NCBI GenBank assembly: GCA_022495005.1 | Contig: JAGYXB010000962.1 | Location: 744,001-808,000, forward strand | DNA length: 64,000 bases | From: Rhyacophila brunnea | Taxonomy: Eukaryota > Arthropoda > Insecta > Trichoptera > Rhyacophilidae | Direction of reading: 5' to 3' | Position numbers and translations under genes: made by a program | Notes under the pieces: generated by a model | What the model was told of the DNA's origin: nothing | The model's input: the letters and a program-made list of their open reading frames with translations, nothing else | The model's database searches: none | Shown: one piece after another, positions 43,147-55,484 of the stretch | Position numbering within the stretch: position 1 is the stretch's first letter | Layout of the letters: each line of letters begins with the position of its first letter

Positions 43147-43345
43147 GGCGGCTCTCGTGGTGCAGTGGGTAAGGAGCTCGCCTTCCACCCGAGAGTTCCT
43201 GGGTTCGATTCCCGGTCATGACAAAAACATTTATGTGTTTTTTTCAAAGCCTGGGTGTTTGTGATTGTTCAAAATTACTAACAACCACCTTGTACGAAAA
43301 AGCAAGGACATGGTTATTAATAATTCAAAAAAAAAAAAAAAAAAA
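43147..43345 (+). mobile_element. tRNA-derived SINE S1, full-length copy
   Basis: Head GGCGGCTCTCGTGGTGCAGT has an A box (TGGTGCAGTGGG), and GGGTTCGATTCCCGG is a consensus B box. The body ATTTATGTGTTTTTTTCAAA, GCCTGGGTGTTTGTGATTG and ACAACCACCTTGTACGAAAA is followed by a 19-base poly-A (43327-43345). Best copy in the window; no clear target duplication was seen. Confidence 0.92.
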
Positions 43346-43419
43346 TATTAATTCTATACACTATACAGGCACCTCTGTGAAAGAATGATTACTGTGGGGT
43401 AGTAGCCAAGACCCACTGT

Positions 43420-43827
43420 CATGGCCCCCACATCCTAACGCGGGCCCCTGGGCTAGGATGTTTGGCGGCCCCCCTACCTATCACTAAGCAGTGTGACGCG
43501 CTACATTAACGTTCTCCATGGTGTACACGGTAAAATTAAGGTGTATTTTTAGCGATTTTTTGTATTTTTAATATGTACATCCATTTGAATTATGGAGTTG
43601 TCACGTATCGGCACACAGTTAAAAATTGCATCGTACAATCAAATATTTGAATTATTAATAATTATTATTGAAGTAAAATAGCGGCGCAGGTGACTTTTTT
43701 TACTATTAGAGCAAATTTGTGGTCTGTGTTTATCTCACTCATCAGGTCGACTCACGTCGGGCCCTTCCTGAGCCCGGGCCCCTAGGCTAGAGCCCTGTTA
43801 GCCCCCCCTCCCCTTGTGGGGGCCATG
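43420..43827 (+). mobile_element. MITE family B, complete copy
   Basis: Perfect 12-bp termini CATGGCCCCCAC and GTGGGGGCCATG, and a perfect 8-bp target duplication CCCACTGT (43412-43419, 43828-43835). GC-rich subterminal blocks (GCGGGCCCCTGGGCTAGGAT left, GGGCCCCTAGGCTAGAGCCC right) are themselves inverted. The 8-bp duplication fits hAT or P-type superfamilies. No coding capacity. Confidence 0.93.
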
Positions 43828-43835
43828 CCCACTGT

Positions 43836-44030
43836 AGTCGAGCCGTGACACTAAAATGTAAACTTCGATCGTAGGTATTGCTAGTCATTGGTCATACCTA
43901 TTTTGAATGCAATAATGGTGAATAGTTTGTAGAAAGTGATAATTGTTGAATATTTAAAATAAATAATAATAATTTTAACGATGTCTAGCACTATCATCGT
44001 AATTCGCAATTCAGTACCACGGACTGTATA
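43836..44030 (+). repeat. Family C repeat, copy 3, directly next to family B
   Basis: GTAGTCGAGCCGTGACACTA, ATTTTGAATGCAATAATGG and TCTAGCACTATCATCGTAAT match pieces of 23115-23345 and 36110-36215. The family B element seems to have inserted at or inside this repeat, since the preceding 43400-43419 shares the CCCACTGT duplication. Confidence 0.55.
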
Positions 44031-44034
44031 TTGT

Positions 44035-46635
44035 CGGCCTCGGTAGTATAATCGATATCAAAATAGTATGTTAACTTGTACGTCTGTATCATATTATGAA
44101 TTAAAGTTCGTCATGTAAGCGAAACGCGCATTCAATATTAGTAGTATTTGAAGACACTCAGGGGGCTTCGTATTTGTGTTTTATGGTCTGACTGCCGGTA
44201 ACTGGCTACACAGCCTTGGCTTATGTGCGACTGACTTGAGACACACTCACATCCACCCCGCCTCATACCATACCCAGTCTTAATCGAGCATATCACGGAC
44301 CATCAGTATTTTCTTATGACTGGGAATGTTGAGCACAAACCTAAGACATAGGTCGTAATGCAGTGAAGTCTTATTATACATAAACATAGCATACGTTCGA
44401 TAGTTTTGACAGAATATAAATCATAGTTGAAGTGTAACCGAGAGATAGAAAGCAATGCGATAAATATACTTGATGTAATCAACCGCAACAATTATCAAAT
44501 TCGACCTGTGTGCGTACTAAAATAAATCGCATCTGCGCATGTTCAAGCTTAAATTGTACCAGTATAATAATTCTGCCCACATACGGAAAAAGGCGGCTAT
44601 TCGACAAAAATCACAAATTGAGTTAGTGTACAGATAATGCTCTACGTGCAATTCTGAACCATTCGACATAAAGTCAAAAGCGGTGTAAAATTTATTTCAG
44701 TATAATAATCGACACATTGTTTTTCGTTTTTTTTTCACAAAAACGGTAGTTATTTAAACAAAAAGACACTAGAGTTTCATAAGTAAAAACACAGCATCGA
44801 TTGAAAACGTACTAGTTTTTGCTTATACCATATATCAAATGATTCATCCACATTATTTAAAAAAATATATAATTATGTCATTATCTCAAAATGTGACTTT
44901 GGCAAAAAGCTGCCTTTTTGCTTATGGGGGCAGAATTTATGTCAAACGTTTTAAAAATATCATAGGCAATAATAGCAGAGCCTCTTTAATAAATGAATAT
45001 TACATTCTCAGTTAAAAACATAATATAAGACAGCATACATATATTATAACAGCAGAACAAAAAAACACAACAGGTACGTACAGGTAGGTATAAGAAACAG
45101 AAATAAAACAAAAAAATTAAAACACTATCTACAGATAGAGAACGTTAGCGATTTCTTATTAGATAAGGCAACGAATTTATTTTAATAACAAAGCAACAAG
45201 CCACTTTTGACAGGTGAAAAATTACGACGTGAGATAGAATTAAATTAGTGCATTAATGCTGTGTACAAACATAGCGTTAATTTATTTTTCAATACGTTAT
45301 GAATATATTTTAATTCATTACGTACATAGATGGGGCGTTACCGGCCTATCGAGACGTTGAATCTAGGCATCGGCGGTTAGTGGTAATTCTAGGACTTATT
45401 TAAATATTGTTGTCATAATTCGATAAACTCGTTTGAGGATTAAAAATAAGTCTTACGAATTCAATAATGATGCTGAGGTTATCAAATGAGACGTGTCAGA
45501 CTATTTTTAATGTCGAAAGAAATCGGAGAATTTAATTAGTTGATATAATACAGACTCTTAAGAGTGGGTATAACAGGACCCAGTGTGATTCATATTTCAT
45601 TCGAAGAGAGTCCACAGAGCGAGTAGCACGTCATTTTAAATGAAATTTACAACAAAATCCCTGGTCATCGAAGATTTTATTTTAAAAACTTAATAATAAT
45701 AATTGTCGCTAGAGCAATTCTTTGCAATGATTTATTAGGTGCCGTGAACGCTCTTGCCAGCCGGCGTAATGTAAAACAATGTGAAAAATAATAACAGTAT
45801 ATGGGGTGCCTATACGATAATATTTATTTTTAGGCGTTATAAATTATTTCGTGCATTGGCTTTACTCAACCAACAAAATACAATAATGGTACCTACCTAT
45901 TGTTTCACTAGTACATATTATATTATAAAAGTAATTGCGTTACTAGTTTGTAAAAGTGTCTCTAAACTCGGGTACATCACTAGATATATTGTACGTTTTT
46001 TTTTAAATATGCATTAGAATTAAACAATACTTAGCTATTTTTTTTTAAATAATTATGTAGGTCTTACACATTAAAAATAAAAACTATTCATTAATTATGT
46101 TTTTTGGATAGCACATGAAATAAAAATGTAGGTAGATAATGTGTTTCAAAATCCTTTGTATGTTTAGTTCTCGTACAATTTCAGGTTAAAAAGTTATTAA
46201 TCTATTTCTAAGTTTCTAAACTACTAAACTAAACTCTAAGTTTAAAAACGTCACAATATCCACCATATTGGTTGTAATACTTCCCACCAAAAAGCTGATT
46301 AACATATTGAATTTAATAACATTTAAGTATATTAAAAGAAATTATTTTTTGGTCACCCCATACTCACTAAGCTGAAGTGAGTTTGTTTGTTTTAAATTTA
46401 ATTTATTGACCATTACTTTTGACCCACGTATCGGCGGCGACTTTTTAATATTACTAGTAGACCAGCTATATCGGACCACATATAAAAATATCATATTTTC
46501 AATGCTCAAGGGCATTTCTGTAGAGCGTCCCCTTAAACTCAGAAATTGTCCTTAATGGTATTATAATTTACGTAGATACTCGTACTTTATTGAAATATAG
46601 TAAAACAGATAACTCTTAATATTCCAAATCTTTTT
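44035..46635. other. 2.6 kb without recognised features
   Basis: AT-rich. Frames at 44303-44491 (minus) and 45781-46017 (plus) have no domain. Nothing else stands out. Confidence 0.45.
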
Positions 46636-46639
46636 TCGT

Positions 46640-46830
46640 GTCATATTTGTTTTCGGACGTGGGTGATGAGTACAGCCAAGGAATGGAGTGCTGAGCTCAA
46701 ACCTGTCTTTGAGGTTCTTGATCCAGGACCTCGCTGAACGGGAATCTTCCTTTCAATGATAATATGCAGAAATTGATTTCTTTCAGGATGCCGCACGGTG
46801 TCGCCAAAGAGTGCCAACTTTCTCATCCTC
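46640..46830 (-). pseudogene. LINE 3' end fragment
   Basis: On the minus strand RMRKLALFGDTVRHPERNQF, LHIIIERKIPVQRGPG, then after a frameshift WIKNLKDRFELSTPFLG. The order KL..FG...R.P.....I..I.GKI...RGPGR..SWIKNLK matches the C-terminus of the same broad LINE group as 32825-33016 but is a diverged lineage. Confidence 0.65.
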
Positions 46831-47014
46831 GACATTTCTAACTTTGTCTTTATAATAAATAATATGTACATCCACACTTCAACTTTTCTGAGTGTGATTT
46901 TCACTATCCTAAATATTATGTAATTAAATACGGTTATTTTCATTTTAACGGTGTTTATAACTAATAGACGAAGACTGCGTTCGATAGCCTAGGTAGAGTA
47001 TAATGTTTTATAAA

Positions 47015-47360
47015 TTGAGTCGTATAGTATCAAAAGTAGAACTGTCGCAAATTTTAACTAAGAATGCCAAATTATTCTTCTGACCATAATGTACGACTAG
47101 CAATATAATATTCGAATCAAAATCATATCTGTGTGGTATAAAATTGTGATGGAAAATAGGGCTGGGTATCAGAATTAGAACTGTTCAATACTTTGGAAAC
47201 AAAAGTAGAACTGTTGAATTTGAATTGAATTTCTAATTTCTAAATGTAGAAACATATGTCATGCTATTATGACACTAAAAAAACCCAACAAAACGTTTTT
47301 CGTCATTTTCTCGAAATGATGAATAACGCACAGATCTACTTTTGATACAATACGACTCAA
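47015..47360. mobile_element. MITE with AGTAGAACTGT repeats
   Basis: Inverted ends of about 26 bp: TTGAGTCGTATAGTATCAAA and, from the right, TTGAGTCGTATTGTATCAAA, each continuing AAGTAGA(A/T)CTGT. Inside, GTAGAACTGT or close variants recur (about 47037, 47179 as TTAGAACTGT, and 47208). 346 bp, non-coding; exact target duplication unclear. Confidence 0.75.
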
Positions 47361-47550
47361 TTAAAACTTTGCACTTGTTTTGCACTTTTTATTACACTGA
47401 TACGCCTCTTTGCCTAATTTTATTACCTCGTATAAAATTAGATCAAATGATATTCATTTATGTACATAGTAATAAATAAATAAATAGATAATAAGTACAT
47501 CTTAGAGCCGGGGTGCAAAGTTATGAGGCGTATAACAGTGACGTTTTTAT

Positions 47551-47648
47551 CAGAGCGTTCGAGCGGACCCTATTTTGAGTTGCTCCGCTCCGGGACCTAA
47601 TACTTGCTCCGGCTCCGCTCCAGGGTCTGCTCTGCTCCGAGTAAAAAG
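47551..47648 (+). repeat. GC-rich GCTCCGCTCC motif cluster
   Basis: CAGAGCGTTCGAGCGGACC is followed by TTGCTCCGCTCC, TTGCTCCGGCTCCGCTCC and TGCTCTGCTCCGAG. The arrangement (CAGAG start then motif array) resembles the subterminal region of hAT MITEs H1 and H2, but no matching right end was found, so it may be a truncated copy. Confidence 0.5.
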
Positions 47649-47853
47649 TTTTAATAAGTATTATATGTATACAAATGTTTAAAAAAAAAAGTAGTTTTAA
47701 AATAATCGTTATCTTCATTATTAATCCTATTACACAAAATTACCATCAGCAAATCGTCTCTAGAAGAAAAATAATTAATCGAGTTAACTAATGAGATATA
47801 AGTCTTTAATAATACTCTTACAAGGTACCTGTGTTTGCCTTTGGTGAGTGTAT

Positions 47854-47944
47854 ACGACGCCTGAAGATGCCGAAAGGCGAAACCCGGGTCGCAAAAAACG
47901 ACTTAAATGGAATAGTACGGAGCTTGAATCCATTAGAATTTAAA
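47854..47944 (+). ncRNA. Hammerhead-ribozyme-like repeat, copy 2
   Basis: Matches 6612-6702. The core 47861-47890 is identical to copy 1 (CTGAAGA, GCC-GAAA-GGC, GAAACCCGGGTC), while bases after the putative cleavage triplet differ (GCAAAAAACGAC versus GCGAGAAACGAC). The 3' tail GGAGCTTGAATCCATTAGAA is shared. Confidence 0.45.
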
Positions 47945-47949
47945 TTTAA

Positions 47950-50340
47950 ATTCCATCAAGTACCTTCGGTCGAAAGTATTAATACAATTTACATTATTGA
48001 ATGACTTGTTGGAGTGGTGGATAAACGTTATAAAAACGGGTAGACCAAAATTTGTTGGGAAGCTCTACTAAACGAATTATATTAAATTGTAATACATGCC
48101 ATGACCACTGTTGGGAATTCAATCGAAAAGGTTCAGTCGCGTTATGTGGGGTGTACGCCCAAAGCGGAAGGAAGTTTAAATACCTATTATGATTATCAAA
48201 TAAATAAATACCGCACGACATGGGCAGAGAATGAGTGATGTGTTTATATATCCTACAATAAAATAATCTGGGACAATCAAAATAATGAAATTGGAGACGA
48301 AGCCGGGTGTATTAAAGGCCTGTTTCTTCTCATTGTAGTGAATGGTGGACAAAACGAGGGCACTGTTAGATAAAGCAAAGCCTGGGTTAATCTCAGAATC
48401 GTGCCAATCGCCGTGAAAGCCTTACATTACAAGCAACTCTTAGAATCTCTTTGATGGAAAACATTAAGCTAATCTGAATTCGCTGTTTCTGAGTTAACGG
48501 TGAATTCCTTTATTGGAGCGTGCGGTTAAGAGAGAAAGGTGTCTCTTGAAAGATAGCTTCAAGATGTGGCTCGTGATTGTTTCGTCAAAAGTTTCTTCAC
48601 AGATTATGGCATTGTTTAGTAATTATTTTAGTCTAACTGTTTATAATCTTAATCGTTTTCAATTTTTATTTGAAGCATTTGTCGATTTTATTAACGGTGA
48701 AATATGACCAAAAAACTAAAAATTGTCCTCCATGTTTCAAGATGGCGGCCGTAGCATAACATAATATTATACATAGTTTCCCCTTTAGAGAAACTATTTT
48801 CAGGAAAAACCCTAATATGACTGACTATTTACTGGTAGGATATCTGGGTGAGTTGGGGATTTTTCAACCACTGAGATATAATTAAAGAGATATCCTTCTG
48901 GACACAAAATAGCAAATAACTAGGAGATTTATGGCGCATTATTTGGCAGCAGCGAGTAACTACTACCTACTTATCGCGAGAAACGACAAAATTTTTCAGG
49001 AAATAAAGAGATGAGCAGCGACCATTTTCTTTAACACAGGTAAGGCAATCAATTCGTCAAACGATTTCAAAAGGGGCCCCGAAACAGTTCAGGCAAGTCA
49101 TGAAAATATACCAGAATAATTGTAACTATACTTAGGTACTACCCACCTAATTTATTTTTAAGGTTCATTCCAGAACCTATTTAAGAAATATTTTTTAAAA
49201 CTTTTCGAGTAGGTAGTTTGACATTTATGAAAAAGAAATGCAACAAGATAAAATTTGATACAAATAAAAAATGCTTTGAATGGTTTTTATTTTATTTCCA
49301 TAATGGGGGAGGGCAAAATCTGTCAATACGTCGGGTAACAGCGTTCCTGAACCCATTAATCTTATATATTATATATAAGTAATTATATTAAGCTTTGTGA
49401 TTCTAAGCAGTTCCGTGTAGAATATTACTCACTCATGTATACTTTGGCGCAGTGGGAAAATAGGTTGATATCCACTGCGAGAATACGCTCGATAACTGGT
49501 TCTGCACATCGTAACGACGTAACGTAAGTCAGTCGGTCGCCATACGCGAATTTAGCGATACCCACCAGACCGAACAGATTCTCACAAAGAAAATATCATT
49601 TCGCAAGCTGTTACATACTGGCCCTGTAACGTAACTCACTTATATAACAGGAGGTGGATTTTCAGATCTCGCATCCGAAATAAGTCGACTAGACGGGAAA
49701 AGGCAACCAGTAGGTACTGCTTTCAGTAAACGCACGGAGAAAAAAATTAGCTTCCACCTGATGAATATCTTATCTTTATAAACAGAGCATAAATATATGA
49801 CAGATAAACTATGTAAAATGGTTACTAAAACGAATGATAAAATTAGTTGCTTAGTCATTATAAGTACTTATTAACTATTATCACCTGTGTACCGTCAAAT
49901 TAATATGTTAATAAATGAGCATACATTTGGAGATAACGTCAGAAAAGGAATTTGTTATAAATTGATGAATTCGACAGTATTTAGATGCACAATCACGTAA
50001 AATCTTGGCTTACTGAAAAAAAACTCATCAATTAATAGCTCTATTTAGGCTACAGAAAATATCTACCATTGTTTGTGGAGTGAAATATGTATAACTCCAG
50101 ATAATTAAAAGGCGCGTAAATTAGCGCATGGTGGCAAAATGACATGACATTGATCGTAGTGCTAATTATTTATTGTTTATACTTAAAATCCAATACAGCG
50201 AACTGGTTGGTTGTAAGAAATGATAATTATTTCATATTGAAATATAATAACACAAAAACATAAATTAATCTGAACAAATCATTCAATTGAAAATCTAGAT
50301 ATGGTATAAGATAAGCAATAATTAGCACAACGATCGAAAT
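47950..50340. other. 2.4 kb without recognised features
   Basis: AT-rich with small GC-richer patches near 48120-48170 and 48300-48410. No gene or element is supported. Confidence 0.45.
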
Positions 50341-50349
50341 TCAAAACTT

Positions 50350-50460
50350 TGTGCCTAGGTCAGACTATAGATTACAATGCTGTGGGTCGCAGGTTAGAAT
50401 CCCGCGCCTGGCACATGTTTTCATATGAATGTTGGATCCAAACCATCGACGTCATAGGTA
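50350..50460 (+). mobile_element. Possible tRNA-like SINE
   Basis: TGCTGTGGGTCGCAGGTTAGAATCCCGCGCC contains a B-box-like GGTTAGAATCC, preceded by TGCCTAGGTCAGACTATAG that could be a decayed A box. Single copy in the window; weak support. Confidence 0.35.
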
Positions 50461-51410
50461 AAGCAATGGTCAATAAATATTTACCGTGAAAAAAGTATGC
50501 TACGAACTGCCTTCCTAGTATGCTATATTATACAAGTAGCTAGTATTCTAGTGCAATTATTAACTGTTATATTCTGAAATTGTGGTAATTAGACACATGA
50601 CTAAATTTAATGCTAACTCAAAATTCATATTTTCTTCTTTTGGTGTCGGTAATTGATCCATAACGGTCATTTATGTGAACTGTCACCATTTTACAAGGTG
50701 TAATATGGTCATTAGGTGAAGTGTGAAAATTTTGCCCCAGCAACGGCAAAGGATTATCTTAAACGAGTCTGTTAAATAAAAAGATCGACCTAAGCACATA
50801 ATAAAAAAAGCATCAAGTCGCCGAGAGTTAAAAGTCGCAATTTTTTGCAATCCTGCCGGACCGGTTCGGTTGAGCTTGATTTTAGCCACTGTGATACGTA
50901 TTTTTTATTTATGACATTGTGGAGAATACGGATTTTTTTATTGACGACCAATTCAATAGAGCGTGGAAGATACATTATTCAGGTCTCTTCACGTCAAATT
51001 GTGTGCGAAATTTTCAATTCAAACGACTGACTGCACACTGCACTCTAAATTGTGACGTTCCCACGGTATTATATTAGTGTAATTGTAAATCTGTCGATTT
51101 TTTCGAAATTATAATATAAGATGACGCCTGCAGGATTGATAGAAGTGTTAACCCGGGTTATCTCCTACAGTGCGACTTTTATATCAAGTCCTAACTAAAA
51201 CCCTCTCCATTGTTTACTTTCCCGCTGCTACATTCCCAGCGCCCATACAAATTGTGTGTTCGATATCGCGTGGAATTTTATTAACTTATTATTACTTATT
51301 GATGAAGGGCATTATTTCGAATGACTAGCTATTATGAGGAGGAGAAACAAAAAAGAAAGCTTTAAATTTCTCTCAATACCGCTTAGGGCCCACATCCGCC
51401 ACTTAGATCA

Positions 51411-51630
51411 AAATGTAGGTTTAATGGTATTTTCAAAGCATAAGCCTGGACATTCCTTCAACGTCCTGTAGATAATCTATTTATATAATTGTGAAGCCTT
51501 ATTTTTTATTATATATACTATATTTTAAACATTTAATGACTGCATAAAGTATTTTTATTACGTAAAATAGTATTCTTTTAAACCTCTCGATCTAATGTTT
51601 TAGAATATTTTCATATTTCAGTACATCCAT
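51411..51630 (+). repeat. Dispersed repeat R3, copy 2
   Basis: Reverse complement of 10772-10985 with scattered differences (TGTAGATAATCTATTTATAT, TGACTGCATAAAGTATTTTT, AAACCTCTCGATCTAATGTT). Class unknown. Confidence 0.75.
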
Positions 51631-51634
51631 GTGC

Positions 51635-52095
51635 AGTGGTGATAAGATTTTTTTGATTTATTAATTTTTAAACGCATTTATAAAACCATTAGTGAAATTG
51701 TTGTTAACCTCATATAGTGAAATATTTACGATAAAAAAATATGTTTATAATCTCTGTGATCCCAAATTTGGCAAGAATTAGGCATTTTATTATTTAAAAA
51801 ATGGGCACGATTAACACATTTGAAGATAATTCTAAAGATACTGATTATAACCTATGTCTTTGACCATTCATATGTGATAAAACATCCTACGAATAATGAT
51901 TGTTTTATAATAATTATTGACCTAAGAATAAGGTAGTATTTTTTGAAATCCTACGCCATTTCTATTGGCATTTCCCAGTGGTTACGCTACAAGCTACAAC
52001 ATACGGCCGTAGCCATAAATTGACAAACGTTAACTGAAGTAGGGAGTAAGACCACGTTAAGGCGCGTGTTTAAACATGTACCGAACCGAAAAAAA
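51635..52095. other. Non-coding stretch
   Basis: Nothing recognised. Confidence 0.4.
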
Positions 52096-52099
52096 CGTT

Positions 52100-52290
52100 T
52101 TTTTACTGATGAAGGGCCACAATTCAGTAATTGAAAATGAGCGGCGGGCCGCAAATACCATTTTTGTGTGTACCTACACTATTTATTATCATGGATTAAA
52201 ATATTACAAAAAAAAAACAATCTAATGAGAGGAATGGAACTAACTGTTTCACGTCTTTTAACATTTTTTTTAAATTCAGGTGTTAATTAG
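52100..52290 (-). mobile_element. GTF2IRD2-like hAT element, decayed 3' fragment
   Basis: GGCCACAATTCAGTAATTG, AATGAGCGGCGGGCCGCAAA, CTATTTATTATCATGG and TTAAATTCAGGTGTTAATTA parallel 37430-37610 and, in reverse, 17860-18410. Termini are lost. Confidence 0.65.
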
Positions 52291-52294
52291 AGCA

Positions 52295-53045
52295 ACATGT
52301 CACTCATTCGAGTATCCAACGTGTGCGCGTAGCCTTATACTATTCTCTGGCCGAGTCTTAATCGAGCTTTAATCTTAAATTTATTGTTGCTTCGAATATT
52401 TATTTGTTATCATAGACTGTAGCTATTCCGCCGAAAAGATAATATATATTTAATGTGATATTATATATTACGTAGATACTTAAACTCACGCTCAACATGT
52501 TTTGATATCTAGCTATGTTGAGATGGTTTTTGATAATAATCATTTACATGACTTAGCATTAATTAACATTTTGTTTTATTTACGTATATTTTCATATGAA
52601 TTTAACTGTATTATTACGGCACGTATTTTGTAACGAAACAAAATTAATATGCGTTGTATAAACAATTATTTAAAAGGTTATAATCATGAATTACGAGGAA
52701 ATTCATTGAAAAGCGATGTTTCTTTTTTCGAATTCCAAACGTTTGTATATAAATAGACACCTACTCTTTTTAAAGAGATTACAATATTGTGCATTTACCA
52801 AAAGCCTAGTCCAGACCTAAAACATTTTTATATATATATTATTCCAACGTTTTCCAGCCGCATCTAAAAGAAATCTAAGTTCACTTAAAACGTACAGACG
52901 CGCACACAGAAATATATTATGGGGGTTGGGTCCATGACAGGTAACTCAGAAATAATGGGAACTGAAATACCTAACGGGTAAGGAATAGCAGGTATCCGAT
53001 CTCTAGTAAGGAATAAGCCGTGATAAACTTAAACATGTCTCAAGA
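52295..53045. other. Non-coding stretch
   Basis: AT-rich; no gene or repeat recognised. Confidence 0.4.
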
Positions 53046-53049
53046 ATAC

Positions 53050-53231
53050 GCCATACGTCGAATACTGACGACTGCTCTCGGTTTATACATTGACGATCAT
53101 TTAAAATTTGTGTAAAACACACACTATTGCACGTGGATAATGCGTGTTTCATTTTCATAGGACACTCACACATTGAAAACCTTGCATCAAAATGTAGTGT
53201 ATTGAATATTGCCTATCGGAATTATATTTAT
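53050..53231 (+). repeat. Dispersed repeat R2, copy 2
   Basis: Matches 9454-9630 (CCATACGTCGAATACTGAC, ACACACACTATTGCACGT, ATAATGCGTG, GGAATTATATTTATT), here longer by about 40 bp before its end and without flanking T MITEs. Confidence 0.65.
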
Positions 53232-53234
53232 TTT

Positions 53235-55155
53235 CTGTTCTGTGGTCCATGACGAAGAAATATCCATGCGGCGGGATTAATAAAATCTACCAGGTGCCAC
53301 GAAATTCTGCATTTGCCCCACCTACTACTGTTTCCGTATACATTCTCCATACCCATACATTCCGCACGTTGAGTATGGCTACGATCACCTGGTCTGCACC
53401 TATAACTACATGTGCTCATTTATGAGTTACTGTGTCCTGTCGCATACACAAGTGGTTATCGAATATGTGCGCTTAACGGTCAAAATTATTTGGATCGTCA
53501 ATGTCCGTTTGTGTCGTCCGCGCTGTCTTGTCTTTTAGAGCTACCGCGTCAGAGTATTAAAGCAAAAATTGCATGATTCAGATGGCTGCACCAATACATG
53601 AGTTCCGATGGTTTTCCACTAACACGAAAACTACTCAAATGGCATAGTAGTATCTACAAATCATTTTATAATTTAAGATCAATTATGTTAAGGAACCAAT
53701 GTAATTATAAGGAATTCAGATTATGTCGTGGAAGTTATCCCCCCCCCCGCACTGCGGGGTCTTGCGCAGTTTAGCTCCGCATCTGGCTCCATTGTGTTGG
53801 ATAAAAAATATAACAGAAAAAAAGAGAGACATTACTGATATTGAAAGTAAAATCAGAGTCAATATTTATTATATCATTCTGTCATGGAAAAGTAAAATTC
53901 AACAAGACAAAGCCATTATTTAGGAAGTTTTTTTCCACAATATGGGATGTAATGTGGATCGTTGCTTTGTTTCATGGAATGGAGAAAAATTTCGGCTCCA
54001 CAGCACAATACAACACACAGAACGATATAAGATTTGGGGCTCGAAAGACGATATCACGTTGTTGTTTCAATAAGAGGAGAGTCATACTTTAAGTTTATAT
54101 ACTAGTATAAACTAATGACACGAGACTAAAATGGACGTATGATATTATGCCATTTTTATATTATGTGTTCTATTGTTTGAATGTTACTTTCTATTGATTT
54201 GTTACATGACTTAATAGAAAGGAAATCTATACATTTCATAATAATAATTTCACCAACACAACTATACATATTTAAGAACATGGGTCGTTGAAAAATAGGC
54301 CCAGTCTCATGAAATAAAAACTAGAATTGATATCGCAAGAGGGCTTTTCTCAAAATGAGACGCATCATTAGCAATCGAGACCTTATAACCTAGGTCTCAG
54401 ACTACATATTATATTACTATGTTGTTATTATGTTATTACTATCGTATGGGAGGTATGTACGCTAAAACAGGATATATCACGAAAAGTTGAGGCTTTCGAG
54501 GTGTGGCCAAGTGACAAATAATAATGTTGACGTCCTAAATTTAATGGGAAACTAGGAGTAGTATTAAAACCATAAAACTATAGTAATCCTGTTTTTGGCA
54601 ATTTACATACTGTTTGGATCAAAGTTGAGCGATTAGATACACAAAAATATTAGGAAGTGCGTTACTTTCTTAGTGTGGTAGTAACAAGGTTTTCGGAATG
54701 TGAAGAAATATTATGGGATAAACTTAAAACACGTGTAAAGGAATATAGTATTTGAAGAGATGCGTCTGTCTGCATTAAAGTTTGTAATATAACCGAAACG
54801 CGCTTTGAATATTCTTAATATTTAATGATATTCCGAAGGTTTTGCTATTCAAAAATGTTATTAATTAATTTATTTAAGAATACAAAACATTTTGGACATA
54901 ACAAATCTACATTCAAGACGTACACAACATGAGATTTACATTATAACAAATATTACAATACTAACAGAAAAAAATTAAATAAAAACATAGATACTTATTA
55001 AGGACAATAATTTAATACAGAAAAATAAAATTTTGAAACCAAAAACATACAATTTTGTACAGTTAATACTTTGGACGCGGAAGACGCACACGGCGCGTAA
55101 TGACCAGGCGGCCGATCGATGTAATTAACGTGCATTTTAAAGGGGGCAATTAAAA
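53235..55155. other. 1.9 kb without recognised features
   Basis: A 63-codon minus-strand frame (53228-53419) has normal-looking amino acid content but no recognisable domain. A run of ten C occurs near 53741. A small palindrome GAGACC...GGTCTC lies at 54379-54400. Confidence 0.4.
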
Positions 55156-55160
55156 TCTCA

Positions 55161-55478
55161 TTATCTCTTCAGCAGCGAACGCGTTAAATAAAGTTTCAAA
55201 AACAAAATGCAAAGTACATCATTGAAAATGTCAATGTCTTTAGGGAGCGCATTTACTATTCTAGCACCTCTCGCTAATGGTGCCTGATGGGCTTGACACG
55301 AGGAAACGGTTCCGATCCAGAATAAATCATGGCTGCGACCACGTAGGTAATTGACAGGCGCATGTAAATTCAAATTCATTAAGACACCATGATTGGAAAC
55401 AATCCCTCGCGCTAACAAGCAAAAGTGTTTCAAGAGCAGAAGAGGCCGACGAGATTCAAGAGAATGAATAGTAAGCAT
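55161..55478 (-). pseudogene. Jockey/CR1-like LINE polyprotein C-terminus
   Basis: The minus-strand frame begins MLTIHSLESRRPLLLLKHFC and continues LLARGIVSNHGVLMNLNL, then LARGARIVNALPKDIDIFND and stop after SLLKR. The pattern RR...LL.L.....G.........L.L.......R, then RI.N.LP.DIDIF...L..F is typical of the tail following the reverse transcriptase in jockey/CR1-type non-LTR retrotransposons. The tail is uninterrupted for about 105 codons, suggesting a fairly recent 5'-truncated insertion. The upstream reverse-transcriptase core is absent. Confidence 0.6.
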
Positions 55479-55484
55479 GCCTTG

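Noticed and set aside
43147..43220. Genuine tRNA gene
   Set aside because: A and B boxes are present, but the cloverleaf is not preserved and a SINE body plus poly-A follows; the same unit recurs at 35319 and 3170.
53228..53419. 63-codon minus-strand frame as an exon
   Set aside because: No recognised domain and no clear flanking splice signals or conservation evidence.
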